Program-made: the position numbers and the translations under genes
Source: Ophioderma brevispina
Lineage: Eukaryota; Echinodermata; Ophiuroidea; Amphilepidida; Ophiodermatidae
Length of the DNA stretch: 64,000 nt
Direction: 5' to 3'
NCBI GenBank assembly: GCA_023653785.1
Contig: JAMKCH010084901.1
Span: 1-64,000, forward strand
The notes under the pieces: generated by a model
Databases searched by the model: none
The model's input: the letters and a program-made list of their open reading frames with translations, nothing else
Told to the model about the DNA's origin: nothing
Shown: piece after piece, positions 12,555-25,312 of the stretch
Position numbering within the stretch: position 1 is the first letter of the stretch
Layout of the letters: each line of letters opens with the position of its first letter

Positions 12555-15083
12555 CTGAATTCTATAAGTTCTTCAGTGATTCCTCTGGGAGACTGACCAC
12601 CTGGAGAGGTACCTTTTCCAGTTGGAGACGACTTCACTCTCTCCCTACCACCATCTGCTATTTTATCCAAAGAAGCCTCTGTTTTATCTGGAGAAGCTGC
12701 TTTTGTATCAGTTGAAGGCAATTCCTGATCGGTAGCTGTAGATTTTTTGTCTGCATTGTCTTTCTTTGTTATCACCAATTTGCTATTTGACAATGACAGT
12801 TTTAAGCTGGATGGTTTTTGGCTTGCTGTTTTGGCAGCGGGGAAAGATTTTAGGTCAGGTTTGGAGTCTTTGGACTTTGATGGTGCTTTCTTATTGCGAC
12901 CTGGCATTCGTGGTGAGGAGTCCAATTTTGGTAGGTCCATCAGTTCTCGTCTCCTTGGAGATGGTGTCCGGCCAGAGTCCCTATCCAGTGATCTGGTTTT
13001 CTTTATCCTAATGTTATCTTCCTTGATAAATCCAGAGAGAGGGAAATTCTCATTTCTTCCCAATGATCTTGATCTTGTTTGAATTTCTGGTTGGGGTCTG
13101 TCATCACTCTTACCAAATGATTCTGTCCTTCTTGGACGAGGACTTGTCATTTTACCATAAGCAATTGGTTGAGTGGAGTTCTTCCAGCAATTGAGAGAAT
13201 CTATGCCAGCATTGGCACTGATCAAAGGTCGATCATCTGGATTTGGAACTGAAGTTGATTTCTTTGGACTACTCTGTGCCACTGGTGGGGTTTCTTCCTG
13301 AGATGGTGTAATGAATGATCCTATTCTATTTTCATAGGATGTCTTTTGGTATTCCAACTTTTGTGCATTTGCATTGGAAGTTTCATCTTCAATGGAAGCA
13401 CTCTTGTTGCTTGGCAACTCAGAATCTGCTTGTCTACTGTTGCTTGGCAACTCAGTATCTGCTTGACTACTAGTACTTTCATCATTATTATTGGTGTTAG
13501 AATCTTCTACACTCTCTTCTTTTGTGGAACAAGGCATTGGTTTTTCAGAAGTATCTTTAAGATCTGTATTTAGCACCTTAGATTTTACTGGAGAACGGAG
13601 GACAAGGCAAGGTGTTGCTGTCATGTCTAGTGATGAGACAGTTTTTGACGACTCTTCTTCGGAGTCAATTCTAACCCAAGGTGACAAGTTAATGCTGGAT
13701 TCTGTCCTGCTTCTATTCCTTCTACCAGAGTTCAGTTTTACCTCTGCTGTCGTTACATAGTTTAGCTGTGCCATTGCTGTTTTCTCAGCTAATGCCTTGG
13801 AACTTTTAATACTGTCAGTTGATGAGACACTTTCGGTCCTATTTGGAGATGTCTTGCCCATTTTCATAGCATCTTCTCCAGTCTTTGCTGCATCTTGTGT
13901 TGGTGAAGATGTCAAGCAGCAATGGTCAGTACAATCCTCCTTGTGAGTCTTTTCCTCTTCCATTTGCCTTTTCTGTGCGGTACACAAAGGCCCTGAGCAT
14001 ATTAATGGAGAATGGCAAGATGTGCCACCTTCATTCGGTGACAGAGGGTAGAGATTGGGCCCACTGATGGTTTTACGTACTAAGCAATGAGCATGGGGGG
14101 ACGTTTGCGTAGGAGAGGTATCAATTTTGCTATTCAATGATATGCGATGATTTCTAAAGGATGAGCAAGGTTTGCTTGATTTAGGAGACTCATCCATCTT
14201 GTTGCTAACAGATAAACAGTTGCTGTTGATTTCTTCATCTTTTCCAAGTTTCTTATGTTCGACACTTGCATCATCTGATAAGTCAAGCATCCGTCTATCA
14301 CTGCTACAACACAAGGATGGTTTCTTAAATGAATTGCATAGAGTGGTATCATCTTCCTTTGAATGTTGATCAAAAGTTGAAAGGCTGTTAACTTTGCAAT
14401 CGTATTGCTCTTTGTGTGGCCAATTTCTTGGATTCATTTGGCGTTCTGCGTTGCATGACTTGCAATACCGGGGTGATAACAGCTGTTCTAGGGTTGACTC
14501 TTGACCTTCAGAAGAAGACATGTGCTGTCTTCTGGAAGATGAAAAATCAGGTAGTTTTGGTTCGATATGATGATTTGGAGATGAATTTTCTTTGCTTGCA
14601 TCACATTTTGCATAAATACACTTCTCGTTCTTAACTGGAGAACATTTCTTAATGTCATCTTGTGTTTCACTAGTCCATTCAGTATCAGATCTATCACAAT
14701 CTCTTTCAAGAGAACTATCAAGAATTTGATCATCTAAACTGATTTCCAATGTGTCTCCTTCATCGGTCCATGATGGAGACAGCGGAGTGGGTGATAGGGA
14801 AACGACTCTCTCCAGAGTAGTTTCAATACTGGCAGAACTCAGACTACTTGTACTGGTGTCTAGCAATTCTGGCATTGTTGCATATCCCTCGCCATGTTCT
14901 GAATCCAGAGAGTCAGTCCTTTCAAGTGGCAATGTTATCTGCCCTTTAACAAGTTTCTGACGAGAGTTACTGCTGTTGTGCACTTCTGCCTTTCGCTTCT
15001 GCTGTGTACCAGGTTTTGGCTCAAGAGTCAAGCTCTCAAAGCTTTTCACACTAGAGCTTATCTCTCGTAATTCTTGCAGTAAA
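12555..15083 (-). CDS. NCKAP5: NCKAP5-like giant central exon, disordered Ser-rich
   Basis: This is a single 2.53-kb open exon (about 843 residues) ending at the donor TTCAG|GTAAGT in phase 2. The acceptor is CACAG|AG or CACAGAG|; the latter, exon from 15083, fits phase 2 from the previous exon. The Met upstream (15112) lies in the intron and is not a translation start. The protein starts LLQELREISSSVKSFESL, then is almost wholly disordered, with many SP/TP sites and basophilic phospho-motifs such as RPRRTESFG, RSRSLGR, KKTRSLDRD and RTPSPRRRE. An 11-residue unit (QADxELPSNSR) is repeated twice, from a 33-bp DNA duplication near 13403-13470. Such motifs are typical of kinase/14-3-3-regulated cytoskeletal scaffolds. 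No catalytic domain is present. Confidence 0.8.
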
Positions 15084-15118
15084 CTCTGTGCATAGTGAAA
15101 TGGGGCATGCACATAAGG

Positions 15119-16805
15119 TTTAGACCAAAAATAGAAACCAATTCCTGGCTTACTAAGCTATAAACATTTGTTGAACTTTTAATAGTTATTACTAACTGTG
15201 TGAGGGGGAAGCCCTATGGGTAGATCAGGTAGGGCAACAAAGATAGGGCATGGGTCAAAGCCCATACCTACCAAAAAATACATTTTTATTTTAATTTTAA
15301 ATTTTTTTGAAAACCTGATTGTCCCACTCTAAATCTCTGTGACATATTAACCACCTCTTGTCGTGTCATTCTAAAGTTTCATCAACCCTCCAACCAGGAG
15401 ATTCTGCCTCAAAAAACCACCTCCAACTGTGAAAATCTTGCCTCAAAACCAGGATAATGCGAAATTGGCTGCCCCCTCTGACAGTGACCCGTTACGCCCT
15501 TGAACAATTCTGAACTAAAACGCCTCAGTTTAGCATTCATATTTCATGATATTTTATAGTTTGGCCTATGCCATGTTTGCATTCATTGTTATCTCTTGGC
15601 AAGATAAACCAAAACACTGTGTTGGCTTCCTAAAACTTAAATCCACAACTTTTTTTTTGTTGTTCAAATTGTGAAATATTAATTACTCAATGCTCCCAAA
15701 ATTGCTTTTTGTGAAAAATAGCAAAAAAAAAATCAACTTCTTAATAATCTGTTGATTTTTCAATAGTTGTTCCAATGAGGGTAAAACACAACATATTTTC
15801 GGGGGCTTATATCGATGGTGGTTGATATCGATTTATGAGCTGGAATTGGCAATATTTTTCCAAATCCTGTGATTTTGAACGAATTAAATACATTGATCAT
15901 TGATATTATAGATCTGAGAAAATAAATTTTTGCACACCTTTCAAGAATGCATACATGGGCTAAGCTAGTGGAATAACTATAATCTTTTAGTTATTTATTT
16001 ATAACATTCGGCTTTTGCCAGGCAGAACCCAATATTGCTATATTCATTAAATTCAGGGTTCCTCCAGAACAGCGGTGAAGATTAATAAGAAAAGTCTGAT
16101 TTGGATATAAGAGGACACCGAAGATCTCGAGAAAACCTGCGAGGACGAGTATTGATCGGCAACAAATTCACATACGACACTGACTCGACTGGGAATCGAA
16201 CCCGGATGGCATTTGAGACAAATTGAGAAATTTCATATTTTGTAAAATGTACCTATACACTTCAAGCCAATACCAGAAAAACAATAGAGTTCTAAAAAGG
16301 TGAGTGTTCAAACCATCACTTTTTAGTTCACTTTTCCAACTGAATAACAGTTTACTCAGTCAATCCCATATGTATGCCATTATACTCATAATTCCATCAA
16401 ATTATATGGGAAATCCTGTCCACAAATGACCAAGAGAATCTGATTTTACAAATCAATCACTCCTAAACTTGTACAGATCTGGAGTCCTTTGAGAGCTATT
16501 GACGGGAAAGGCCAAATATGGATCTAACATTTCCAACTTTCCGTTAAGGATATTTAAAAAATCTGCCACAATGTTAATATCTAATGCTGATAGGCCACTT
16601 GGGCTCATACAGCTGTTTGACCCCATGCAAGGAATCGCTTTATTTTTTGAAAATATTTAAGGCGAAATTGGTTCCCAGCTACAAAATCACCAAAACAAAT
16701 CAAATACGGCACACACTCCGTACATCAACCAGCTGATATTCACCAATGATGGACATGACAAAGGACTTTTGGATTTCAAACTTACACATGCTTATATGAC
16801 CTGCT
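15119..16805. repeat. Intronic segmental duplication, copy A
   Basis: This aligns, with many small indels, to 18350-21030. It fills almost exactly the intron between the 17242-16917 exon and the 15083-12555 exon. It contains a conserved invertebrate repeat with reverse B-box-like CGACTGGGAATCGAACCCGG (16187-16206) and the AGCAGAACCCAATATTGCTA motif. Confidence 0.88.
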
Positions 16806-16916
16806 TCTCGAATAAGAACATTCAAGCAAAAAAAGAATGATGCAACAATATTCCATGCATTTCTCTCTTGCGGGTTCTTATCCCCACTATTTGTTCTCAA
16901 GCTTGACAGAGTAAAC

Positions 16917-17242
16917 CTATAGGTTGATGTTTGTAATGTTGGTCCATTGCTACTTAATGCTCCCCTATAGTCACTGTGAAACCTCTGTGGGCTCCCTTCT
17001 CCTTGTCTAATACTGTGTGTGTTAGGAGCACCATTGTGCTGCTGTCTCAAACTTTGAATTCTTTCAGAGGTGGCATCCGGTGGGATGTTAAATCTGTATC
17101 TGTCCATGGAGCAAGTCTGAGCAACAAAGGCCTCATGGGAAGAGATCTGCATCTTGTTGTTTCCCTGAAGAGCCGCTGGCCGGTATCTGGATTGTGATGA
17201 CGGAGATTGGTAATGTGAGGTATAGTTCTGACTAAGAGCAAC
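16917..17242 (-). CDS. NCKAP5: NCKAP5-like internal exon (3' end uncertain)
   Basis: The acceptor TTCCTTCTGTTACAG|GTTGCTC is clear. The exon opens in phase 0 with VALSQNYTSHYQSPSSQSRY, followed by a basic, Ser/Gln-rich stretch including RFNIPPDATSERIQSLRQQH. The donor is less clear. CTATAG|GTTTAC at 16917/16916 gives phase 2, which fits the acceptor at 15084/15083 (a Ser codon is made at the junction). The open frame continues to about 16700, but after about 16860 it turns hydrophobic (IVASFFFCLNVLI) and looks intronic. Alternative donors (CAG|GTCATA near 16800, GTAAGT near 16790) give phase 1 and do not fit the next exon. Confidence 0.6.
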
Positions 17243-18699
17243 CTGTAACAGAAGGAAAAAGAGAGAAAGAAGGCCTAGTTAAATTGCCAAATTGATAAAT
17301 AGTAAGCAGAGATCTTCATAAAGCTACAGTGAAGTCACACAAATACACTCACTTTTCACTACACTACTTCTTATTACTTGATGGTACAGTTTTAACTGCA
17401 CCAATATCCATAGAGGTGTCACCTGTAGGGTTAATGGCTGAGTATGAAACCACTTAGGTCTTGAGGGCAAGACCCATGCATTCCAGGAAACAAAAACTTC
17501 CACTAATTGAGAGAGACTTCAAGTTTGTGCAGATACCGATATATCTATGTTTTCAATTAGTCCTTCCTCATCACCCATACTTGAGAAACTTTGCAGACCT
17601 ATCCTGGTCATTTGAGCCTAAAAATTCCAGCAGTTGGGTAACTTCAGATGTGTGCAGCAATGAGGCCACAAGGTACTCCTGGTTATTTTCACACATCCAG
17701 TAAGAGCTAGTAAACACCAACAGTGCAGTAGGCACCCATTGACATATGGGCAAAAAAGACAATTAAAGGAGAACCAAACTTACCTCATGTCATAGTTTTC
17801 CACATCCAATACAGTTCAACAAAATCAGCCACATTCAAATAAACCCACACAAAGCAATCACAATTTTGGTGCATCCTGCATTATAATATGACAGTTTTTC
17901 TTCTCTACTCTGAATCATAAAACTAACCACCTGTTTGAACTTAAAACTATGAACTATAGACTTACAGTCCCTGCATAAAGAGTTCACATAGTAACAAGCA
18001 GAAGTGAACCGTGACTCCTGGGGTACTCAATCCAAACAGCGTCATCACAAGAGGTCCAAGTTCATCATCTGGTACACCCATAACAGCCAATTCATACCAA
18101 AGCAGAATGCACAGTTCAGAATTGACATCCAAAATGACCAAATTGTTTTAATTATTCAAAGAACAGTACATAACCAGTTACGCTTGAATGTATGTAATGA
18201 TCTCGATAGCCTGCCTTCAACTACCTGCTGTTGCATATCATCCGTACACCTCGGAAGCAATTCTTCCTCCCGATGTAGTTCACATCAAGATCACAGTGTC
18301 TGCTTTCATTCACGCACCATGTCTGTCTACCTATTAAAACTTAATCCTTTAGGCCAAAAATAGAAACCAAATTCCTGGCTTAACTAAAAGGCTTAAAAAT
18401 TTGAACTTGTAATCAGCTATTAAATAACTGTCAGGTGGGAATGCACCTATGGTAATCAGGTAGGGCAACAAAGATAGGGCATGGGTCAAAGCCCATACCT
18501 TACCAAGAAAATACATTTTTATTTGAAATTATTTGAAAACTGGATTGTCCCACTCTAAATCTCTGTGACATATTACCGCTTGTCAAGTCAGTCTAGTTAT
18601 GTCAGTGTCTGTGTGGACACTCTGCAGTTGACCTAATTACAGCCTATATCCTATTTGAGGCCAATTCTGTCTCATATTAAAACTGTAACATTTCCAGTA

Positions 18700-19010
18700 G
18701 TGTAACAGGTGGGGGGGGAGGTTGCCACCATAGAGTGCTTTCACCGGGAAGAAAAAGCTTGAAAATCATGCAAAATCAGCCCTTTTTGGGGGTTATTCCG
18801 TATGTAATTTCTGCACAAAATAATAAATATACATGCATACTTTATTCCGTATAGGATACACCCTTTTTTGATTGCTCACAAGGAAATTTCCACCTCTAAC
18901 CAGGAGATTCTGCCTCAAAACCACCTCCAACCGGGAAAACCTGCCTCAAAACCAGGAAATTGTGAAATTGCCCCCTCTGACAAGTGACCTACCTCTGTTA
19001 CGCCCTTGAA
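18700..19010. mobile_element. Relative of the 24944 minisatellite element
   Basis: GTAGTGTAACAGGTGGGGGG...CTGCCTCAAAACCACCTCCAA...CCCTCTGACAAGTGACC...GTTACGCCC. It carries only two or three core repeats. Confidence 0.72.
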
Positions 19011-19183
19011 CAATTCTGAACTAAAATGCTTCAGTTTTAGCATGTGAAGAAATTTGTGATATTTTATAGTTTGGCCTGTGAAATGTTTGCATTCATTGGT
19101 TATAATATATGGCAAGATAAGGCAAAACATTGTGTTGGCTTTCTAACACTTAGATCACACATTTTTTGTTCAAATTGTGGAAA

Positions 19184-19240
19184 TCCGGGGGGGGGGGGCA
19201 CTCCCTAAAAATAGGTGACGGGGATGTGCGGCACTATTGA
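19184..19240. mobile_element. Fragment of the same GC-rich TIR element
   Basis: A G13 run, then CACTCCCTAAAAATAGGTG and GGGGATGTGCGGC, resembles one terminus of the 41728 element. Confidence 0.55.
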
Positions 19241-19460
19241 CCCCCTTTTTTAAACCTGCTGTCCGCACTGAAAGACCCCTTTTTTTAGCCTGTTACCGAA
19301 AGACCCCCCTTTTTTTAACTCTCAGTTGATGCCTCCCATTTTTAATCAAATGTCACTGAATGACCCCTTATTTCTATTTCATGCTCTCACAGAAAGCCCC
19401 TTTTGTTCACTGATGGAACTTCAGCATATGGTGCCCTCACTGAATGACCCCCTTTTTTTC
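19240..19460. repeat. Degenerate ACTGAAAGACCCCCTTTTTT repeats
   Basis: At least six imperfect occurrences of (A)CTGAA(A/T)GACCCC(C)TTTTT spaced 35-60 bp. Probably the inner part of a GC-rich TIR element. Confidence 0.65.
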
Positions 19461-19462
19461 CC

Positions 19463-19806
19463 TTAAAGGTGCATTTCGTGATTTCAGCACCTTCTGTTTT
19501 ATTCATTGTTCACTAGATATCCTTGAGAAGAGCTATTCACAAAATTTGAGTTCTTCCTGATCTTGCAGTTTTGTGTTATGAGTAATTGCTTTTTTCCCAC
19601 GGTCCCATAGACCACTGTGCTGTAATTTCTGTCCGTTTACGGACAGAAAAATACAAAATTGTGAATTTCTTACATATACGACCAAATTTGCACGTAATAT
19701 TAGGTACACGTGGATTACTGAGGCTAGCGGTTCAGTGATATAAAAATCTCAACTCTTTTGAGGTAAGTCGGGTGATGAGGTTGTGGATCACGAAGTGCCC
19801 CTTTAA
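19463..19806. mobile_element. TTAA-MITE family 3, copy a
   Basis: TTAA|AGGTGCATTTCGTGATTTC...GGATCACGAAGTGCCCCT|TTAA. It sits beside the 99-bp poly(A) run. Confidence 0.9.
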
Positions 19807-19822
19807 AGTTCCACAGCGAATG

Positions 19823-19927
<105 letters not shown>

Positions 19928-21304
19928 TACTCAATGCATCCAACAAGTGCTTTTTGTGAAAAAATAGCAAAAAAAAACAACTCTTAATAAGTCTGATTTT
20001 TTCAATAGTTGTTCCAATGAGGCAAACACAACATATTTTGGGGGCTTATATCGATTGGGGGGTTTATATCGAATTATGACCTGAAATTGGCAAATAATTC
20101 TACAAATACTGTTATTGAACTGTATTAGAAATACATTATTGATAATTATAGTCTGATAAAATAATTTTTGCACACCTTTCAAGAAATGCATTCATGGGCT
20201 AGCTAGTGGAATAAATAATAATCTTTTTAATTATTTATTTATTTATTTAAAACATTCAGCAGAACCCAATGTTGCTATATGCATTAAATTTAAGGGATGC
20301 CTCCAGAACAGTGGGTAAAGATTAATGGGAAGAAGTCCGATTTTAGATGCAGGAGGAAACCGAAGATCTCAGAGAAAACCTGTGAGGAGAGTATGGATCA
20401 GCAAATTCACATACAACACTGGCTCGACTGGGAATCAAACCTGGGCCGCATTTGAGAGCAAATTGAACAAATTTCATATTTTTTTGAAAATGTGCCTGTG
20501 CCACTTTAAGCCAATACCAAGTCAAACTACTTCTAAAAGTGTTCAACCATTCACCATTATTAGTTCACTTGTAAAACTGATAACAAGTTTACTCAGTCAA
20601 TCCCATATGTATGCCATTAATACCATATCCATGCAAATTATTATGGGAAATCCTGTCCACAAATGACCAAGAGAATCTGATTACAAATCACTCCTAAACT
20701 TGTACAGATCTCGAGTCCTTTGAGAGCTATTGACGGGAAAGGCCAAGTATGGGATCTAACATTTCCGTTAAGGATATTTAAAAAATCTGCCACATGTTAA
20801 TATAAAATGCTGAATAGCCCAGTTGGGCTCATACAGCTGTTTGACCCCATGCAAATGATTGCTTTATTTTTTGAAAATTTTTAAGCAAAATTGTTCCAAG
20901 CTACAAAAATCACCAACAAAATCAATACTGCAGCAATACAGAACATCAATCAGCTGATATTCACCAATGACAGACATGACAGAGGACTACTTGGATTTCA
21001 AACTTACACATGCTTATATGACTGCATCAAATATAGGCTTATAAAACCACAAATGAACTTTCCATAAAAAATGATTCAGGACTGGAAATTGATCAGGACA
21101 ATGACTTGCGATACCTTGGCTAAACTTTAAAAGTAGTGATGCTGTGCATAGATATACTAACAGATACTAATAGACATAAAAATAGGAAATGGGAACGATG
21201 CACTTAACTGCATTTACATACTTACAATTGAGAATTCTATTTTTTTTCTTTTCAAAGAACATTGGAATTAGCTGGTAATGTGTAATAACATTGATTACAT
21301 TTTG

Positions 21305-21659
21305 TTAAAGACACTATCAGTGATTTGAAAAATATTTGAACTTTGCAAGAATAGCGTCAAAGTGAAGGATAAGTCTGTAGAATTTTCATAAGTTACCATT
21401 TCCAACTGAAGAATTTACAGAAAAGGAAGAAAACGGCAGTGTTCGAAGATACGATTCCCCATTCAATTACGTGTTGTAGTAAGTGTCCGAACGGACAGTA
21501 ATGACTAAAATTTCCGATTCTGTCCTTATTAGGTTGCTTCTGGTATTATCATTTGCAGGGTATGTTAGGATACCTGTACTTGTTACATACATGCAAAAAT
21601 CTGATTTTTGATGATTTTTTCGATTTTCTGATTTAGCAAATCACTGATAGTGTCTTTAA
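21305..21659. mobile_element. TTAA-MITE family 4, copy b
   Basis: TTAA|AGACACTATCAGTGATTTG...CAAATCACTGATAGTGTCT|TTAA with near-perfect TIRs. The body is in reverse orientation relative to copy a. Confidence 0.93.
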
Positions 21660-22043
21660 ATATCAGAATCAAAGATAACTTTTTTCAAATTTCATGAATT
21701 TCAGATGTCTGCTGGCCAATTTGTCCAAAATTTAATTCAAACTACAACAATTTCTGCTACACACAGAATACATCAAAACAAGTATTATCAGTGTTCTGAT
21801 TTTAATGGCCGTGAGAATAGATGGAACAATTTAGCATGAATAAAAATGGTGTGAAAAAGAGTATGATCATAAACTGGTAATGAGTCAGCTGACTGCTCTC
21901 AGGCACCAACGCCATAGAATAATCTGGGTGCCAATAGAGGGCTCACTTCCATATCCATCCATGCACAGTTCAGGCAGTGGCGGCCAAGAAATCACAAATT
22001 TAGACGTCATCATTGGTTTAACACAAAAAGTTTTATGTTATCA

Positions 22044-22115
22044 ACCCGAGGGGCAGTCAACTTTGGTTTGGGTAGGGGTGTGCAGCATGCGTCCGAACTT
22101 GTGGGGTTGAAAACT
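22044..22115. mobile_element. Fragment of GC-rich TIR element
   Basis: The sequence AACCCGAGGGG..., GGTTTGGGTAGGGGTGTGCAGC matches the right terminus of the 41728 element in reverse. Confidence 0.5.
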
Positions 22116-22183
22116 GAACATTTGGCAAAAGTAGAACTTACTTTTTTTTCCCGAATTTTATGGACCTGGGAACTGAAACTTAC

Positions 22184-22414
22184 TCAGGGTTGTAGCTAGC
22201 ACATTTTTAGTGGTGGGTGTTATTTGAAAGAAATTGACATATTTTATAATGGTATGCCTAAAATTGCCAAAATTTGCATAAAATGATGAAAATTTCCCAT
22301 TTTTTGATCTTTGAGTGGTGGGCTCTAGAGTTAAAATTGGTGTTTAGTGGTGGGCTCTGAAGCTGAGTGGTGGGCTCTGCCGCCCACCACCGCCCACTGT
22401 AGCTACATCCCTGA
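22184..22414. mobile_element. TIR element with GTGGTGGGCTCT repeats
   Basis: TIRs TCAGGGTTGTAGCTAGC / TGTAGCTACATCCCTGA bound 231 bp. Inside, GTGGTGGG(T/C)TCT occurs several times. Confidence 0.75.
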
Positions 22415-22780
22415 AATTACTCATAATTTTAGCCATGGAACCAAAATGAAACTAACATTTGTCAGTTTTGAGGCAAAAGTAGGGGTCTTAAGAACTGAAG
22501 ATTACTTGAAAGGGGGGGCTAAAGAACTGCAGAAGAGGCATGAACTGGGGGTCTGCCACACATACCTGCACCATCATTTTAGGTCAGTGCCACCTTGCTC
22601 CCACACATGAAGATACCAGAAGACTAACCCCCTACTGTATGCCCATAGTGTAAAAGTGCATTTTCTTTCAAACAACATACCTCTCTCCCAAAAGGGATAT
22701 TTTAATGAACGGTTTACTTTGCCTGGCAAAATGGTCCATTTTTGGAAACAGATCTATCAAGAATTCAAGCCAGAACTTAC

Positions 22781-23002
22781 ATTGTCACTAGAGGGCGTGC
22801 TGTGCTGTTGCTGCGTCTTGTCTGATGTCGGATATGATTCACAACTAGTTTTGTACATGCTGTCGCTATGGTGATCTAATCGGCCGTTGGCTGGTTTGTT
22901 GATATGGCCAGGATTACTCACAGGACAGTGGTGTGGAGAAGACAGCAGGGAACCAGTGTGAAGGGGGTTGGACGGACTGCCATAGGTGTGTGGGAAGGAA
23001 GC
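22781..23002 (-). CDS. NCKAP5: NCKAP5-like internal exon, Ser/Pro/His-rich
   Basis: This 222-bp exon (74 codons, phase 0/0) has a strong acceptor (TTTTTGTTTTTCTTTGCAG) and a donor AAT|GTAAGT. The peptide starts ASFPHTYGSPSNPLHTGSLL and ends KTQQQHSTPSSDN. It is low-complexity, rich in Ser, Pro, His and Gln, with no folded domain. Phase 0 at both ends lets it join the coiled-coil exon upstream and the 17242 exon downstream. In NCKAP5L the coiled coil is likewise followed by a Ser/Pro segment. GC content and lack of stops stand out from the flanking intron. Confidence 0.68.
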
Positions 23003-24943
23003 CTGCAAAGAAAAACAAAAATAAAACATGTTAGTTTTGTGTGTGTTGTTTTGAGCACTCCAAAAATTGGTTTTGGAAAATGAGATAAGGATATTGGCAA
23101 AGTTTTTCAAATTATTATGAGTTTCCAAATATAGCCATATGCTCTGTCTCAGGAACACATAGGCCTTTTTTTACAGCTCTCTAAATTTACAAGTGTCACA
23201 GCGCCATCTTTTACTATAGCCATTGCAGTATAACAAGTAGTACAGAGCATTTGATCTCAGTACACATGCAATTTTACACCTAAAATTCTAGCAAACACAA
23301 TTTGCGACATACTTTAATACAAGTAAATCAGTATGCTCGTACCCCTCGACAGGTATACATGCTTCTCAAAGCAAGAAGTTGAATGTGCATACACTTTGTT
23401 TTATTACGTAATTTTTTGTCGAATTTTAAAGTATGCAAGTCTTTGGTCACTGGCCTTTGAAATGATTCCTAGGGTGGCTGCGGTTACCCAAGGCACCACA
23501 TCCAGTTAGGCCTATACACTGACTCAGAGTAATAGAATGTGATGACTGTTTTTGTATTGTCATAGTGTACACCTGGTAAATACAACATATGACTTCATGT
23601 TTAAGTACACTGCTGTTCTTAAGACACTACATTGCCCAAAACTTACACACTTTAGCTCCATGGCAAAAATTGGGGGACAATTTTGTTTTCTTCAGCTCCA
23701 AACCTTTAATTTTCTCCAAAATTCAGTTCCCAAGAAGACCATAAAATTGGTAAAATTTCAGTTACAAAGACCCTACTTTCACATAAAATTAATTTATCAA
23801 GCCCTCAAGTTTGGTGCTTCACATTGCACACCCTATCCAAACTAAAGCCGACCCCTCCCCCCCACCCTCCGGTCGCTTCCACCAGATCGCATTCACAAGG
23901 TGTCCCCATCTTTCAAACATGTGCCACTGCTTATGTTGCTTAATTCTCCTGCTTATATATCTGAATTGTTTTATCAATATCATCCTTCACTGTCTTTAAG
24001 ATCCTCAAAACAATTTTAAATCACTTCAAAATTTTGTGGACAATGTTCACTCTCACATGCTGTTTGTACTTTATGAAATAGCCTACCTTCTTATATATTA
24101 CATGAGAATCTATATTAATTTTCCATTTTTGCCAATGTAAAACTGATCACACTATAACTAGATGCAGACAATGCATGTAAGTATGAATTAACATAACATG
24201 CTGCAGACGTCTTTGCTCGAGATACTCCGAGGATTCCCCCATTGCTCATGTTAGCGCTAGAGCATATACCTCCCCATCCCAGCCTTGAAATAGGATTTCC
24301 CCTTTCCTCTATCTTGAGACAATAGCCAGCGGACCGTCTGTGCCCCAGATCGACTCGCCCAAGTAGATCTGAATCATCGCTGGGACACACACCCATAGGG
24401 ACAGTTTACAATAGCTATGGTGATTTCGGTGTAAATTGATACATGCTGCTATGTCCAGTTTACTACAACATGGAACGAGACCAATGATAATATACAGAAG
24501 TTGCATTACAGAATGGTGAGGGTATAGTACCAATTTCAGTAAACAAACTATTATAGTTATAAGTTCATTTACTATAAAGGGAAATATCGGGATTGCTATT
24601 TATGAACAGAAAGTGTAAGGTCATGTTCCAAATTATGGCAAAAACACTTGACTGACAAATATGAGTCAAATATTAACAGATTTAGGCAACCTGGTGATTT
24701 AGCTACAATTCATCCTTTATGATTAAGTGGGATTTTTGTCTAAGATGATAACAATAGACTTGTTACAATGTCTGAAGAATTCCCAGGCACACCATAAGCT
24801 TATAAAGACAATGGCAATAGAGATGATTAATCATGGAAAAATACTTCACCACATCCTTTTCCGAGAAGCCTTTTCTGATTTTCATATTCTTAGCTGCCCT
24901 CGCTATAATTCATATGCATAAAAAACATGATGGTATGAAGCCA
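23003..24943. other. Start of 26-kb intron
   Basis: No repeat family recognised apart from AT-rich sequence; it holds the unassigned ORF at 24115-24396. Confidence 0.5.
24115..24396 (-). CDS. Unassigned ORF, possible exon (93 codons)
   Basis: A minus-strand ORF begins MGVCPSDDSDLLGRVDLGHR and is GC-richer and less repetitive than its surroundings. A possible acceptor (TGTGTGTCCCAG) and donor (GGGAG|GTATATG) fall inside it, but the phase (1) does not fit the phase-0 junction between the flanking NCKAP5-like exons. It matches no family I know. It could be an alternative exon of that gene, an unrelated short gene or non-coding; this is a guess. Confidence 0.2.
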   Translation of the reverse strand: MGVCPSDDSDLLGRVDLGHRRSAGYCLKIEERGNPISRLGWGGICSSANMSNGGILGVSRAKTSAACYVNSYLHALSASSYSVISFTLAKMEN

Positions 24944-25312
24944 GTAGCATAACAGGTGGGGTTGGGGAGGGGGCAGGTTGCCACCCCAGAGAGCTTTGAC
25001 TGGGAAAAAAGCTGGAAAAGAAGCTTAAAAATCATGCCAAATCGGCCCTTTTTTGCCTGCTCACTGGGAAATTTTCACCTTTAACCATGCAAATTTGCCT
25101 CAAAACTACCTCCAACTGGAAAAATCTGCCTCAAAACCACCTCCAACTGGGAAAATCTGCCTTAAAACCACCTCTAACCAGGAAAATCTGCCTCAAAACC
25201 GACCTCCAACCGACCAGAAAATCTGCCTCAAAACCACCTCCAATCAGGAAAATCTGCCTCAAAACCTAGAATTTGCCCCCTCTGACAAGAGACCCCTGGT
25301 ACGCCCCTGCAT
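24944..25312. mobile_element. Repeat element with 33-bp minisatellite core
   Basis: Starts GTAGCATAACAGGTGGGG and ends GGTACGCCCCTGCATGA. The core has about six copies of AAAATCTGCCTCAAAACCAC followed by CTCCAACC. Shorter relatives lie at 15350-15510 and 18700-19010. Confidence 0.78.

Noticed and set aside
15084..15112. ATG at 15112 as the start codon of an 853-residue protein
   Set aside because: A splice acceptor (CACAG/CACAGAG) lies just inside the frame and phases join upstream exons, so the ATG is intronic.
18207..18290. Minus-strand mini-exon (HCDLDVNYIGRKNCFRGVRM)
   Set aside because: Weak acceptor, and phase 1/2 cannot join the phase-0 exons on either side.
24944..25312. CRISPR-like array of regular repeats
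   Set aside because: Units are contiguous and degenerate without unique spacers; it is a minisatellite in a eukaryotic element.
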